This document shows positions 17,303 to 25,781 of a stretch of 64,000 bases of DNA, one piece after another. Position numbers and translations under genes: made by a program. Below the pieces are notes generated by a model that saw only the letters and a program-made list of their open reading frames with translations, did not search any database and had not been told where the DNA came from. The stretch comes from Streptomyces kurssanovii (GTDB lineage: Bacteria; Actinomycetota; Actinomycetes; Streptomycetales; Streptomycetaceae): positions 62,001-126,000 of the forward strand of contig NZ_BMTN01000018.1 of NCBI RefSeq assembly GCF_014649695.1, given 5' to 3'. Numbering within the stretch: position 1 is the first letter of the stretch; every line of letters starts with the position of its first letter.

Positions 17303-18129
17303 ACCGGCTGCTGAGGGCGCTGCGGGGCGTGGCCTACGCGGTGCTGCCCGCCGAGCTGCTGCTCGCCATGTGTCTGGTGGGCGGTGTGCGGGTCCCGGCC
17401 GTCGTCCTCGCCGTCGCCGAGGTGGCCGTCGTGCTGCTGCTCGCCGCGGAGGTGTTCGCCTTTCTGCGGCTGCGCGGGCGCGGGCTGACGGGGCGGGAGG
17501 CGCTGGCCGAGCTCGTACCGCTGCCCGTGCTGCGGCTCATCGGCCATGAACTGCGGCTGATGTACAGCCTGGTACTCCGGGTCGCGCGGCGCCGTGACGG
17601 CGTCGGGCCGGACGACCGCGCTTTCGCGCACGCGCGGGACCAGGCGGCGCTGATGTACGGCTTCACCTTCGTCTGCGCCGTCGAGACGGTCGTCATGGCG
17701 GTGCTGTTCCGGAACTGGCCGGCCGTGCACGCCGTGATGCTCGTCGTCGACGTCTACACCGTTCTGTTCATGCTGGGCCTCCAGGCCGCTTCCGTCACCC
17801 GCCCGCACGTCCTGTCGGCGGGCACGCTGCGGCTGCGTCAGGCCGGCCATGTGGACCTGCGGATACCGCTGGAGCGGATCGCGTCCGTACGGTACGAGCT
17901 GATCTTCACGCACGAGAAGCAGGACGAGGTCCTCGATCTGAAGGTCGCCGGGCAGACGTCGGTGACTCTGGAGCTGTCGGAGCCGGTGACGTACACCGGT
18001 CTGCTGGGTCGGGAGCGGCCCGTCCGGACGGTCCGCGTCCACGCCGACGACGCCAGGGCGTTCGCGAAGGCCCTGCGGGAGGCGGTCGGCTGGGAGCGCC
18101 CGTCCACGGCGCCGGTCACGCCGGCGTGA
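17299..18129 (+). CDS. Hypothetical membrane protein
   Basis: The protein is 276 residues and starts at GTG 17299, overlapping the MerR stop, so the two are translationally coupled. Two hydrophobic helices lie near residues 10-53, then a cytoplasmic loop, and two more near residues 115-165. A soluble C-terminal domain (LRLRQAGHVDLRIPLERIASVRYE) reads like a bacterial PH-like beta domain. The gene pair suggests a membrane response controlled by the MerR ligand. I cannot name a function. Its end overlaps the convergent RNB gene by 14 bp. Confidence 0.78.
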   Translation: MNRLLRALRGVAYAVLPAELLLAMCLVGGVRVPAVVLAVAEVAVVLLLAAEVFAFLRLRGRGLTGREALAELVPLPVLRLIGHELRLMYSLVLRVARRRDGVGPDDRAFAHARDQAALMYGFTFVCAVETVVMAVLFRNWPAVHAVMLVVDVYTVLFMLGLQAASVTRPHVLSAGTLRLRQAGHVDLRIPLERIASVRYELIFTHEKQDEVLDLKVAGQTSVTLELSEPVTYTGLLGRERPVRTVRVHADDARAFAKALREAVGWERPSTAPVTPA

Positions 18130-19555
18130 ACCGCACCTTCGCCCGCCCCGGGTCGGCCTCGGTGAGCCGCACCCTCAGCCGCTCCCCCAGCGGCAGCGCA
18201 CCGTCGCCGCCTTCGACGCGCGCCACCACGGCCGGGTCCTCGAGGTGGACGGTGCCCGCCGCCGGGTCGTTCTCCTTCACGTCGACGACGACCGCGTCGA
18301 AGACCTCGCCGATCCGGTCCCGCAGCACGATCGCTTCGACGATGTCGAGGCATTCGCGTTCCACGGTGTTGCCGCGCCGGCCTCCTTCGGCCATCTCCTT
18401 GGGAAGGGTCTCCAGGGCGGCGGTCACCCACTCCGGCGGTTCCCGCCCCGCGACGGCGGCGAGGCACAGCTCGCCCGCGTAGCGGTCGACGAGCCGGCGC
18501 AGCGGCGCGGTGCAGTGCGTGTACTCGGCGGCGACCGCCGCGTGGACGGCCGGTACCGGCAGCACCCCGCCGGTGAACGCCGTGTACCCGGCGCCGCGCA
18601 GCAGCGTCGTGCACTCCTGGAGGAAGGCCGCGTTGCGCGGCTCGCGCGGATCGAGGGAGCGGACGAGGTCGGCGTACGAGACGTGGTGGGGCCAGTCGAC
18701 GTGCAGCGCCTTCGCCGAACGGCGCAGCCGGGCCACGGCCCCGTCGGGCGCGGTCGGCAGTGTGCGCAGGATGCCGGTGCCGGACGCGGTCATGAGACCG
18801 GCGGCGGCCATGCCGGTGAGGAGGGAGATCTGCGCGTTCCAGCCGTCCGCGGGGCGCGGGGCGCGGTACTCGAGGACGTACCCGCCGTGCCGCTCGGCGA
18901 CCTCCTGCTCGGGGACGTTGAGGGAGATCCCGCCGCGTTCCACCTCGAGCGCCTCGCGCAAGGTGCCGATGTCCTTGAGCAGCGCCAGCGGTTCCTCCGC
19001 CGTGCCGGTGTCGATCTGCCGCTGCGCTCCCTCGTAGTCCAGCCTGGTCCTGCTCCGTACGAGCGCACGGCGCACGTCCGTGGCGACGGTGCGTCCCTCC
19101 GCGTCGAGGTCGAGCCGCCACAGCAGGGCGGGGGCGCTCTGGCCGGGCAGCAGGCTGGCTGCCCCTTCGGAGAGACCGGGCGGGTGGAGGGGGACCTTCC
19201 CGTCGGGGAAGTACAGGGTCTGCACCCTCCGGTGGGCCTCCGCGTCGAGCGCGGAACCCGGCGTGACGAAGGCGGCGACATCGGCGATCGCGTAGTGGAC
19301 GCGATAACCCCCGTCGCGGCGGGCGAGGTGCATCGCCTGGTCGAGGTCGACGGAGCCGGGCGGATCGATGGTGAAGAGGGGGATGTCCGTGGCGTCCTCG
19401 GCGGGCAGCCGCGGGGCCCTGACAGCGGTAGCGGCCTCGGCGAGGACCGCTGCCGGAAAGTCCCCCGGCACGTCGAGCGCCGTGCGCAGCTCACGCAGTG
19501 CGGCGCGCAGCGGGGCCTCGGCTGCGCCGGTCGCTTTCATGTGGCGGCGGGGCAT
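18116..19555 (-). CDS. RNB-domain 3'-5' exoribonuclease (RNase II/R-like, short form)
   Basis: This 479-residue cytosolic enzyme degrades RNA processively from the 3' end. The RNB catalytic acids lie in IPLFTIDPPGSVDLDQAM (about residues 60-77), followed by YRVHYAIADVAAFV, FPDGKVPLHPPGLSEGAASL and YTHCTAPLRRLVDRY. Unlike RNase R it has no N-terminal cold-shock domains, and the C-terminal S1-like region is short. This is the actinobacterial/Deinococcus-type form. I used the ATG at 19555; an ATG at 19540 is also possible. Confidence 0.88.
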   Translation of the reverse strand: MPRRHMKATGAAEAPLRAALRELRTALDVPGDFPAAVLAEAATAVRAPRLPAEDATDIPLFTIDPPGSVDLDQAMHLARRDGGYRVHYAIADVAAFVTPGSALDAEAHRRVQTLYFPDGKVPLHPPGLSEGAASLLPGQSAPALLWRLDLDAEGRTVATDVRRALVRSRTRLDYEGAQRQIDTGTAEEPLALLKDIGTLREALEVERGGISLNVPEQEVAERHGGYVLEYRAPRPADGWNAQISLLTGMAAAGLMTASGTGILRTLPTAPDGAVARLRRSAKALHVDWPHHVSYADLVRSLDPREPRNAAFLQECTTLLRGAGYTAFTGGVLPVPAVHAAVAAEYTHCTAPLRRLVDRYAGELCLAAVAGREPPEWVTAALETLPKEMAEGGRRGNTVERECLDIVEAIVLRDRIGEVFDAVVVDVKENDPAAGTVHLEDPAVVARVEGGDGALPLGERLRVRLTEADPGRAKVRFTPA

Positions 19556-19668
19556 GGACCGAGCGTAGGTCGCGGCGGGGGTGGTGGCATTTCGGCGGGG
19601 CGGGGCGGCCTTTGTACTCTGGCGCGGGGTCGCACCCCCACCCCGTGCCCGTACGAAGGAGACCTGCC

Positions 19669-20475
19669 GTGCTTGTGCTGTTGCCGCCGTCGGAGGGCAA
19701 GGCCGATTCCGGCCGCGGGGCTCCGCTGAAGCCGGAGTCGCTGTCCCTGCCGGGGCTCGCGGAGGCACGGGCGGCGGTGCTCGACGAGCTGGTCGAGCTG
19801 TGCGTCGCCGACGGGACGAAGGCGCAGGAGGTCCTCGGCCTGAGCGAGGGACTGCGTGGCGAGATCGCGAAGAACGTGGAACTGCGGACGGCGGGGACCC
19901 GGCCGGCCGGGGAGATCTACACCGGCGTCCTGTACGACGCGCTGGGCCTCGCCACGCTCGACGCGTCCGCGCGCCGGCGGGCCCGGCAGTCGCTGCTGGT
20001 GTTCTCCGGGCTGTGGGGCGCGGTCAGGATCGGCGACCGTATCCCGCCGTACCGCTGCTCGATGGGTGTGAAGCTGCCGGGCCTCGGCGCGCTCGGGGCG
20101 TACTGGCGCGGACCGATGGAGTCCGTACTCCCCGAGGAGGCCGGCGCCGGGCTGGTGCTCGATCTGCGGTCGTCGGCGTACGCGGCGGCGTGGAAGCCGA
20201 AGGGCGAGGTGGCGAGCCGTACGGCGACGGTGCGGGTGCTGCACTCCCGGATCGATGAAGCGACCGGGGTCGAGAAGCGGTCCGTGGTCAGCCACTTCAA
20301 CAAGGCGACGAAGGGCCGGATCGTCCGCAGCCTGCTGGAGGCCGGGGCGGCGCCCAGGTCGCCGGCCGCGCTGGTGGAGGCGCTGCGGGACCTCGGACAC
20401 GTGGTCGAGGCGGAGCCTCCGGCGAAGGCCGGGAAGGCGTGGGCGCTGGACGTGGTGGTCTCCGAGATCCACTAG
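19669..20475 (+). CDS. yaaA: Peroxide stress protein YaaA
   Basis: This is a 268-residue YaaA/DUF328 protein. Diagnostic motifs are VLLPPSEGKA at the very N-terminus, IYTGVLYDALG, FSGLWGAV, IPPYRCSMGVKLP, and VSHFNKATKGRIVR near the end. In E. coli YaaA lowers intracellular unincorporated iron during peroxide stress, and homologues bind DNA. The start is GTG at 19669 with gaaggag upstream. It is divergent from the RNB gene. Nothing nearby shows OxyR-type control. Confidence 0.92.
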   Translation: MLVLLPPSEGKADSGRGAPLKPESLSLPGLAEARAAVLDELVELCVADGTKAQEVLGLSEGLRGEIAKNVELRTAGTRPAGEIYTGVLYDALGLATLDASARRRARQSLLVFSGLWGAVRIGDRIPPYRCSMGVKLPGLGALGAYWRGPMESVLPEEAGAGLVLDLRSSAYAAAWKPKGEVASRTATVRVLHSRIDEATGVEKRSVVSHFNKATKGRIVRSLLEAGAAPRSPAALVEALRDLGHVVEAEPPAKAGKAWALDVVVSEIH

Positions 20476-20477
20476 GC

Positions 20478-20507
20478 GTTGCGCAATGCGCAACGCGCGT
20501 TGCGCAC
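20478..20507. promoter_or_regulatory. Palindromic operator upstream of KDPG-type aldolase
   Basis: gttgcgcaatgcgcaac (20478-20494) is a 17-bp palindrome with perfect 8-bp arms around one base. It is followed by a third arm, gttgcgcac, at 20499-20507. It lies between yaaA and the aldolase ATG at 20535. This layout suits an IclR- or GntR-type repressor controlling the aldolase, but no such regulator gene is adjacent. Confidence 0.55.
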
Positions 20508-20534
20508 GATGTGCGGGCTGGGCAGGATGGGCGC

Positions 20535-21164
20535 ATGACCTCCGTGCTCGGCCTCGCCCCCGTGATCCCTGTCGTCGTCGTCGACGACGCCACCACCGCC
20601 GTACCGCTCGCCCGTGCCCTCGTCGCGGGCGGCCTGCCGGCGATCGAGGTGACGCTGCGGACACCCGCCGCGCTCGACGCGATCCGCGCGATCGCGGCGG
20701 AGGTGCCCGACGCGGTCGTCGGCGCCGGCACGGTGATCTCACCGGCCGGCGTCTCCTCCGCGGTGGCGGCCGGAGCGCGCTTCCTCGTCAGCCCCGGCTG
20801 GACGGACACCCTGCTCGACGCGATGAAGGCGTCCGGCGTGCCGTTCCTGCCCGGTGTGTCCACGACGTCGGAGGTGGTGGCGCTGCTGGAACGCGGGGTG
20901 ACGGACATGAAGTTCTTCCCCGCGGAGGCGGCGGGCGGCACGCCCTACCTCACGTCCCTCGCCGGCCCGCTCCCCCAGGCCCGCTTCTGCCCGACGGGCG
21001 GGGTGTCGCTCACTTCGGCGCCGACGTACCTCGCACTTCCCAACGTGGCGTGCGTGGGCGGCACATGGATGCTGCCCCCGGCCGCGATGACGTCCGGGGA
21101 CTGGGGCCAGGTCGAATCCCTGGCGCGGGAGGCGGCGGGGCTGGGTCGCGCAGGGGCGGTGTAG
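20535..21164 (+). CDS. eda: 2-keto-3-deoxy-6-phosphogluconate / 4-hydroxy-2-oxoglutarate aldolase
   Basis: This 209-residue (beta/alpha)8-barrel class I aldolase cleaves KDPG to pyruvate and glyceraldehyde-3-phosphate or handles a related keto acid. The catalytic acid motif is LPAIEVTLRTP (about residues 33-43), the barrel glycine is VVGAGTVIS, and the Schiff-base lysine is in DMKFFPAEAAGG (about residue 122). CPTGGVSL binds phosphate. The ATG at 20535 begins the conserved N-terminus; the frame upstream overlaps yaaA and is not conserved. A palindrome upstream suggests substrate-inducible control. Confidence 0.9.
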   Translation: MTSVLGLAPVIPVVVVDDATTAVPLARALVAGGLPAIEVTLRTPAALDAIRAIAAEVPDAVVGAGTVISPAGVSSAVAAGARFLVSPGWTDTLLDAMKASGVPFLPGVSTTSEVVALLERGVTDMKFFPAEAAGGTPYLTSLAGPLPQARFCPTGGVSLTSAPTYLALPNVACVGGTWMLPPAAMTSGDWGQVESLAREAAGLGRAGAV

Positions 21165-21370
21165 GTGACCGTCCGGCCGCCGTCGACCACAAGGCCCCCG
21201 CACCACCCAGCGCTACAACCGCCGACGCCACGACGCCCGCCCCGCGCATCCTTGCTGCTCGCCCGGCGAGCGAACCAAGCTTCCGGATTCACGGCGGCCT
21301 TTCAGGCATGTCCGGCAGGCAGTCGGGCGTGGCCGGGTGATCGAGCAGGTGCCGGTCCATTGTGTGGCGG

Positions 21371-21517
21371 TCAGGCGGGGAGGGTGGCGAAGGCGCCGGC
21401 CATGGTGGCGGCGAGAGCGAGGACTGCGGCGAAGGTGACGGCGGCGCGGTGGAGAGCGGCGGGGTAGGTGGCGCCGTCCATGCGGGCGAGCTTGCCCGCG
21501 ACGGCGGCAGCAAGCAC
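21371..21517 (-). CDS. Possible small membrane protein, 48 aa
   Basis: A minus-strand frame from GTG 21517 to TGA 21371 encodes a peptide of two hydrophobic stretches, VLAAAVAGKLARMDGATYPA followed by AAVTFAAVLALAATMAGAF. The upstream frame continues with an arginine-rich run (RHARRRR), so it may be the end of a longer decayed gene. Similar MDGATYP tails occur in streptomycete membrane proteins, from memory. The rest of 21165-21528 holds no other convincing gene. Confidence 0.35.
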   Translation of the reverse strand: MLAAAVAGKLARMDGATYPAALHRAAVTFAAVLALAATMAGAFATLPA

Positions 21518-21528
21518 CGCGACGACGA

Positions 21529-22018
21529 TCCGCCTCCTTCTGGCATGCCGCCCACACCCACCTCACCCGCCCCGGCGACTTGGACGTCCTCGCCAGGGCA
21601 GCCGAAGACCGGTATCGCCTGCAATGGGCCCACCACCTCAGACACCGCGCCGCGGACCAGGGCAGCACCTACCCCCTGGTCCGCCCGGCTGAGATGCGGG
21701 AGGGGGACGGCGCCGAAGCGCTGTCCCGGCAGGCCGCCGACCACGGCGACACCTATGCCCTGGTCCTCCTGGCCCTGAAGCGGCGCCGAACGCCTCTACC
21801 GGCAGGCCGCCGACCACGGCAACGCCTACGCCTTGGTCATCCTGGCCGAGATACGGGAGCGGGCCGGGGACCGGGACGGGGCGGAAAGCCTCTATCGGCA
21901 GGCCGCCGATCACGGCGACACCGACACCCTGTACGTCTTCTGGTCGAGGAAGGCACTCAAAAGGCTGTGGCCGTACGGCCTTGACCCGGACGGTACGCCG
22001 ACGCCCAGATGGCAATGA
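21529..22018 (+). pseudogene. Frameshifted TPR/Sel1-like repeat gene remnant
   Basis: Two reading frames together encode a repeat unit typical of streptomycete TPR-like proteins: (GDRDGAE)xLYRQAADHGDTYAL followed by xLAExRE. The first frame runs from about 21529 through LTRPGDLDVLARAAEDRYRL to QAADHGDTYALVLLALK (about 21780). Coding then continues in another frame from AERLYRQAADHGNAYALVIL to a stop at 22018. At the junction the expected RE-AGDRDG linker is missing, so a small deletion caused the shift. The N-terminal part and start codon are lost. The parent family often appears as the repeat tail of regulators of unknown role. Confidence 0.65.
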
Positions 22019-22100
22019 CTCACGTGCTGCCGGCCGACGCTCGGACAGCTGATCGCGGGTGCAGGAGGGTATGGAAAGACATCGCCGGTGTTTCCCGCTG

Positions 22101-22688
22101 TCAGTTGAAGATGTCCAGGAGGTCCGGCCAGGAGCCTGCGTCGTCGGCGGGGCGGGGCCGCATCGGGAGCGGATCCGGGTAGGTCACCGTCGCGGCCCTC
22201 GCGCGGACGATGTCGGGCCCGCCGCACGCCGCGACCGCGAAGGCGCCGAAGACCTTGGCGAACGCGGCCGGGTCGCGGAACTCCACGCCGAACGCTCGGC
22301 CGTCCCACAGCGGCACCCACACCACCCGGTCGAACCGTGTCCATTCCGCCACCGGCTGGTCGTCCGCGGTCGACCGGCCCTCCAGCCACAGCCGAGCCAC
22401 GTGCAGCAGGTTCACCTTCTCCATCGGCAGCCGCTTGCGCCGCACCCGCAGTTCACGCGCCGTCAGCTCGACGCGCTGGTCCTTCTTCGGGTACCAGACG
22501 ACGCCGATCCCGAACGGCACCCACAGCAGGATCCCGATCACCGGCCAGATCAGAGCGTCGCCCCACGACCGGAGCAGCCCGCCGTCCAGCAGGCACAGGG
22601 CCCCGAAGACCAGGGCCCACTTCGCCGTCATCCGCCAGAATCCGCTGCCCTGCCGGTACAGGACCCGATGCTTTCCCGTCATCGCCAT
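22101..22688 (-). CDS. Hypothetical membrane protein, 195 aa
   Basis: The protein has two hydrophobic helices near residues 24-60 (KWALVFGALCLLDGGLL, ALIWPVIGILLWVPFGI). A soluble domain of about 130 residues follows. The soluble part begins VELTARELRVRRKRLPMEKV and reads as a PH-like beta-barrel of the kind found in bacterial membrane proteins of unknown role. The ATG at 22688 or 22682 could be used. It is not obviously in an operon. I cannot assign a function. Confidence 0.72.
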   Translation of the reverse strand: MAMTGKHRVLYRQGSGFWRMTAKWALVFGALCLLDGGLLRSWGDALIWPVIGILLWVPFGIGVVWYPKKDQRVELTARELRVRRKRLPMEKVNLLHVARLWLEGRSTADDQPVAEWTRFDRVVWVPLWDGRAFGVEFRDPAAFAKVFGAFAVAACGGPDIVRARAATVTYPDPLPMRPRPADDAGSWPDLLDIFN

Positions 22689-22763
22689 GTCCGCACGCTA
22701 TCCGCCGCCCCGCGGCTCACCGTAGGCGCCCTTCGCCCCCACGCGGGCGGGTGGCGTCACCGA

Positions 22764-22880
22764 CGGGGAGATCGAGGACACCGCGAAGCGCGGTACGGGT
22801 CCGGGCTTGCCCGCCGCGCGGCGGAGCCGCACATCGGTAGAGCGTGAAGGGGCGGGGAGGGGAGCACGCGGCCCCGCCCC
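22764..22880. repeat. Dispersed GC-rich intergenic repeat, copy 3 (partial)
   Basis: Only the right-hand modules are present here: the hairpin accgcgaagcgcggt, gggtccgggc, the gcggcggagccgcacatcggtagagcg module, and a closing gaaggggcggggaggggag. They match the right half of copies 2 and 4. It separates two minus-strand genes. Confidence 0.7.
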
Positions 22881-22888
22881 ACGACGCG

Positions 22889-24160
22889 TCACCGCAAGTG
22901 CGACGTGTCGTTCAGCAGCCGCAGCGACGCGTTGCCGTCCGCGTAGTACGCCACCGCCGACAGCGACGCCGGCGACAGCTCCATCCGGAACAGCGACTCC
23001 GGCGGCGCGCCCAGGGCCAGGCGGACCAGGGTCTTGACCGGGGTCACGTGGGTGACGAGGAGGATCGTGCGGCCCTGGTGCAGGGCGAGGAGCTTGTCGC
23101 GCGTCGCGGCGACCCGCCTCGCCACCGTGGCGAAGCTTTCGCCGCCGCCCGTCGGCGCGGCCTTCGGGGAGGCGAGCCACGCTTCGAGGTCGTCGGGGTA
23201 GCGCTCCCGTACCTCCGCGTAGGTCAGGCCCTCCCACGCCGCGAAGTCGGTCTCGCGCAGGCCTTCCTCGATGCTCACGCCGAGGCCCAGCTTCGCCGCG
23301 ACGGCGTCGGCCGTCTCACGGCAGCGCCGCAGCGGGGAGCTGATGATCGCCTGGATCGTGCCGCGCTCGGCGAGCGCCGCGGCGACGGCGTCGGCCTGGC
23401 GGCGGCCGACGGCGGAGAGCACCGGGTCGCTGCCGCCGCTGCCGGAGAAGCGCTTCTCGGGGGTGAGCACCGTCTCGCCGTGGCGGAGCATGACGAACGT
23501 GGCGGGCAGGCCCAGGTCGGGGGCGCCCCACCCGGCGGACGGGGCCGCCGGCGTCGCCAGAAGCTCCGCTCCCGCGACCGCGTCGGAGACGACGGGAGCG
23601 GCGGCAGCGGCCGCGCCCCCGGTGCGGACCAGTGCCGCCCTGGCCTTCGCCGCGCCGGCCGCCGCGTCGCCCACCACGCGCGCCGCCTCCGCGTCACGTG
23701 CGTCGAGGGCCGCGGTGGAGCGCGACGGCTCCCACTGCTTGCCCCGCTTGCCCGCGTCCATCGCCTCGTTGGCCAGCCGGTCGGCGTGCTTGTTGCGCTC
23801 GCGGGGGATCCACTCGTAGGTGACCTGCGCGGGCGGGAAGACGCGTGCGGCCTCCGCGGCCAGCGGCTTCATGTCGGGGTGCTTGATCTTCCAGCGGCCC
23901 GACATCTGCTCGACGACCAGTTTGGAGTCCATCCGTACGCGGACGAGCGCCTCCGGGTCCAGGGCGTGGGCCGCCTTGAGACCGGCGACGAGGCCCTTGT
24001 ACTCGGCCACGTTGTTGGTCGCCACGCCGATGTACTCCGCGGCCTCGGCGAGTGTCTCGCCGGAGACCGGGTCGAGGACGACCGCGCCGTAGCCGGCGGG
24101 GCCGGGGTTGCCTCGTGAGCCGCCGTCGGCCTCGACGACGAACTCGCGCGGTACGGGCAC
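22889..24160 (-). CDS. Bifunctional RNase H / acid phosphatase
   Basis: This is a 423-residue two-domain enzyme. Residues 1-140 are RNase HI: FVVEADGGSRGNPGP (first Asp), NNVAEYKGL (Glu), VRMDSKLVVEQM (Asp), and a final NKHADRLAN with the last Asp. Residues about 215-415 are a histidine phosphatase of the cobalamin-phosphatase (CobC) type: VMLRHGETVLTP, SSPLRRCRETA and LLVTHVTPVK. The mycobacterial orthologue Rv2228c has both activities. An Ala-rich linker joins the domains. GTG at 24160 overlaps the upstream stop by one base. It is the third gene of the Nif3/zinc-ribbon/RNase H operon. Confidence 0.95.
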   Translation of the reverse strand: MPVPREFVVEADGGSRGNPGPAGYGAVVLDPVSGETLAEAAEYIGVATNNVAEYKGLVAGLKAAHALDPEALVRVRMDSKLVVEQMSGRWKIKHPDMKPLAAEAARVFPPAQVTYEWIPRERNKHADRLANEAMDAGKRGKQWEPSRSTAALDARDAEAARVVGDAAAGAAKARAALVRTGGAAAAAAPVVSDAVAGAELLATPAAPSAGWGAPDLGLPATFVMLRHGETVLTPEKRFSGSGGSDPVLSAVGRRQADAVAAALAERGTIQAIISSPLRRCRETADAVAAKLGLGVSIEEGLRETDFAAWEGLTYAEVRERYPDDLEAWLASPKAAPTGGGESFATVARRVAATRDKLLALHQGRTILLVTHVTPVKTLVRLALGAPPESLFRMELSPASLSAVAYYADGNASLRLLNDTSHLR

Positions 24161-24903
24161 TACAGCCCCGATTCGGACGTGCGGACGAGGATCCGGCGGC
24201 AGTTCTCGCAGCGCAGGACCGTGTCGGGCGCGGCGGCGCGGACCTCGTTCAGTTCGGTGATGTTCAGCTCGAGCTGGCAGCCCTCGCAGCGGCGCTGGAA
24301 CAGCCGGGCAGCGCCGACGCCGCCCTGCTGGGCTCGGAGCTTCTCGTACAGCTTCAGCAGGTCGGCGGGGACGGAGCCGGCGACGACCTCGCGCTCCTTG
24401 GTGACGGACGCGGCCTCGCTGTCGAGTTCCTGCTCGGCGGCGTCCCTGCGGGCGGTGGCGGCGTCGGCCTTGGCCTGCACGGAGGAGACCCGCTCGGTCA
24501 GTTCGGCGACGCGCTCCTGCACGGACTCACGGCGCTCCATGACCTCGAGGACGATGTCCTCCAGGTCGCCCTGGCGCTTGGCGAGGGAGACGATCTCCCG
24601 CTGCAGGTTCTCCAGGTCCTTGGGCGAGGTGATCGCACCGGAATCGAGCCGCTGCTGGTCGCGGGTGGCGCGCTGGCGCACCTGGTCGACGTCCTGCTCC
24701 GCCTTGGTCTGCTCGCGGGCGGTGTCGCTCTCCTCGGTCTGCGCGGCGACGAGCAGGTCCCGCAGCTGCGTGAGGTCCTTGGTGAGCGACTCGATCTCGG
24801 CGTGCTCGGGCAGCGACAGGCGCTTGTGCTCGAGCTGCGACAGGCGCCGGTCGAGGGACTGGACGTCGAGAAGTCGGATCTGGTCGGCGGGCGCGGCGTT
24901 CAG
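24160..24903 (-). CDS. Zinc-ribbon coiled-coil protein (CT398-like), probable CTG start
   Basis: The protein is about 247 residues. Positions 10-190 form a long antiparallel coiled coil (LDRRLSQLEHKRLSLPEH, then many Glu/Arg heptads). Residues 195-245 form a C4 zinc ribbon with the cysteine pairs CEGC and CENC. This is the C4-type zinc-ribbon family found beside Nif3 and RNase H in actinobacteria, of unknown function. The conserved N-terminus (NAAPADQIRLLDVQSLD) is preceded only by a CTG at 24903-24901, which overlaps the Nif3 stop as CTGA with ggag about 8-10 bases before it. No ATG, GTG or TTG is close in frame. A CTG start coupled to Nif3 is the best reading. Confidence 0.85.
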   Translation of the reverse strand: MNAAPADQIRLLDVQSLDRRLSQLEHKRLSLPEHAEIESLTKDLTQLRDLLVAAQTEESDTAREQTKAEQDVDQVRQRATRDQQRLDSGAITSPKDLENLQREIVSLAKRQGDLEDIVLEVMERRESVQERVAELTERVSSVQAKADAATARRDAAEQELDSEAASVTKEREVVAGSVPADLLKLYEKLRAQQGGVGAARLFQRRCEGCQLELNITELNEVRAAAPDTVLRCENCRRILVRTSESGL

Positions 24904-25739
24904 TTGGGGGCTCCAGAGGAATCGTGGTGGGAGGACCAGGGGTCGGTGACCGTCGTGGAGACGTGGACCCGCAGGTCCCAGCCGTTCCGGTCGGAAATCG
25001 CGTCGAGCTGCGCGGCGGCCTGCTCGCACCAGGGCCATTCGGTCGCCCAGTGCGCGGCGTCGACCAGGCCGAGCGGCGAGTGCTGGGTGGCCTCGGACGC
25101 CGGGTGGTGGCGCAGGTCCGCGGTGAGGAAGGCGTCCACACCGGCGGCGCGCACGTGGTCGAAGAGGCTGTCGCCGGAGCCGCCGCTCACCGCGACGGTG
25201 CGGACCGTCGCGTCGGGGTCGCCGGCGAGACGGATGCCCTGCGCGGTGGCGGGCAGCCGCTTCGCGGCGCGTGCCGCGAACTCGCGCAGTGTCTCCGGAT
25301 GGTCCAGCTCGCACACGCGGCCGAGGCCGCGGCGGCCGTTCGGGTCCGAGGCGTCGGGCACCAGGGGCCGTACGACGCGCAGGTCCAGCGCGCCGGCGAG
25401 GGCGTCGGAGACGCCGGGGTCGGCGGTGTCTGCGTTGGTGTGCGCGACGTGCAGGGCGATGTCGTTCTTGATCAGCGTGTGCACGACCCGGCCCTTGAAG
25501 TGGCCGGCCGCGACCGTCGTGGTGCCGCGCAGATAGAGCGGGTGGTGGGTGACGAGCAGGTCGGCACCGAGCCGCTGCGCCTCTTCGACGACGTCCTGGA
25601 CGGGGTCGACGGCGAACAGCACCCGCAGGACCTCGGCGTCGGGGTCTCCGCAGACGGTGCCGACGGCGTCCCACTGTTCGGCCCGCTCTGGCGGCCAGAG
25701 GGCGTCGAGCGCGGAGATGACTTCAGACAGACGGGGCAC
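24900..25739 (-). CDS. Nif3-like dinuclear metal center hexameric protein
   Basis: This is a 279-residue protein of the Nif3/YbgI/DUF34 family. Metal-ligand motifs are visible: AEQWDAVGTVCGDPD, LLVTHHPLYLRG (His pair), HVAHTNADTADPGV, and a C-terminal LVDAAHWATEWPW with the last His/Glu. The family forms hexameric toroids. It is linked to GTP cyclohydrolase I type 2 annotations and metal insertion, but its role is unproved. It starts with GTG at 25739 and leads the three-gene operon by 4-nt overlap. Confidence 0.92.
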   Translation of the reverse strand: MPRLSEVISALDALWPPERAEQWDAVGTVCGDPDAEVLRVLFAVDPVQDVVEEAQRLGADLLVTHHPLYLRGTTTVAAGHFKGRVVHTLIKNDIALHVAHTNADTADPGVSDALAGALDLRVVRPLVPDASDPNGRRGLGRVCELDHPETLREFAARAAKRLPATAQGIRLAGDPDATVRTVAVSGGSGDSLFDHVRAAGVDAFLTADLRHHPASEATQHSPLGLVDAAHWATEWPWCEQAAAQLDAISDRNGWDLRVHVSTTVTDPWSSHHDSSGAPN

Positions 25740-25781
25740 GCAGCAAAGGCTACCTGCCCCGCCCGCCTGTGCGGCCGTGCC

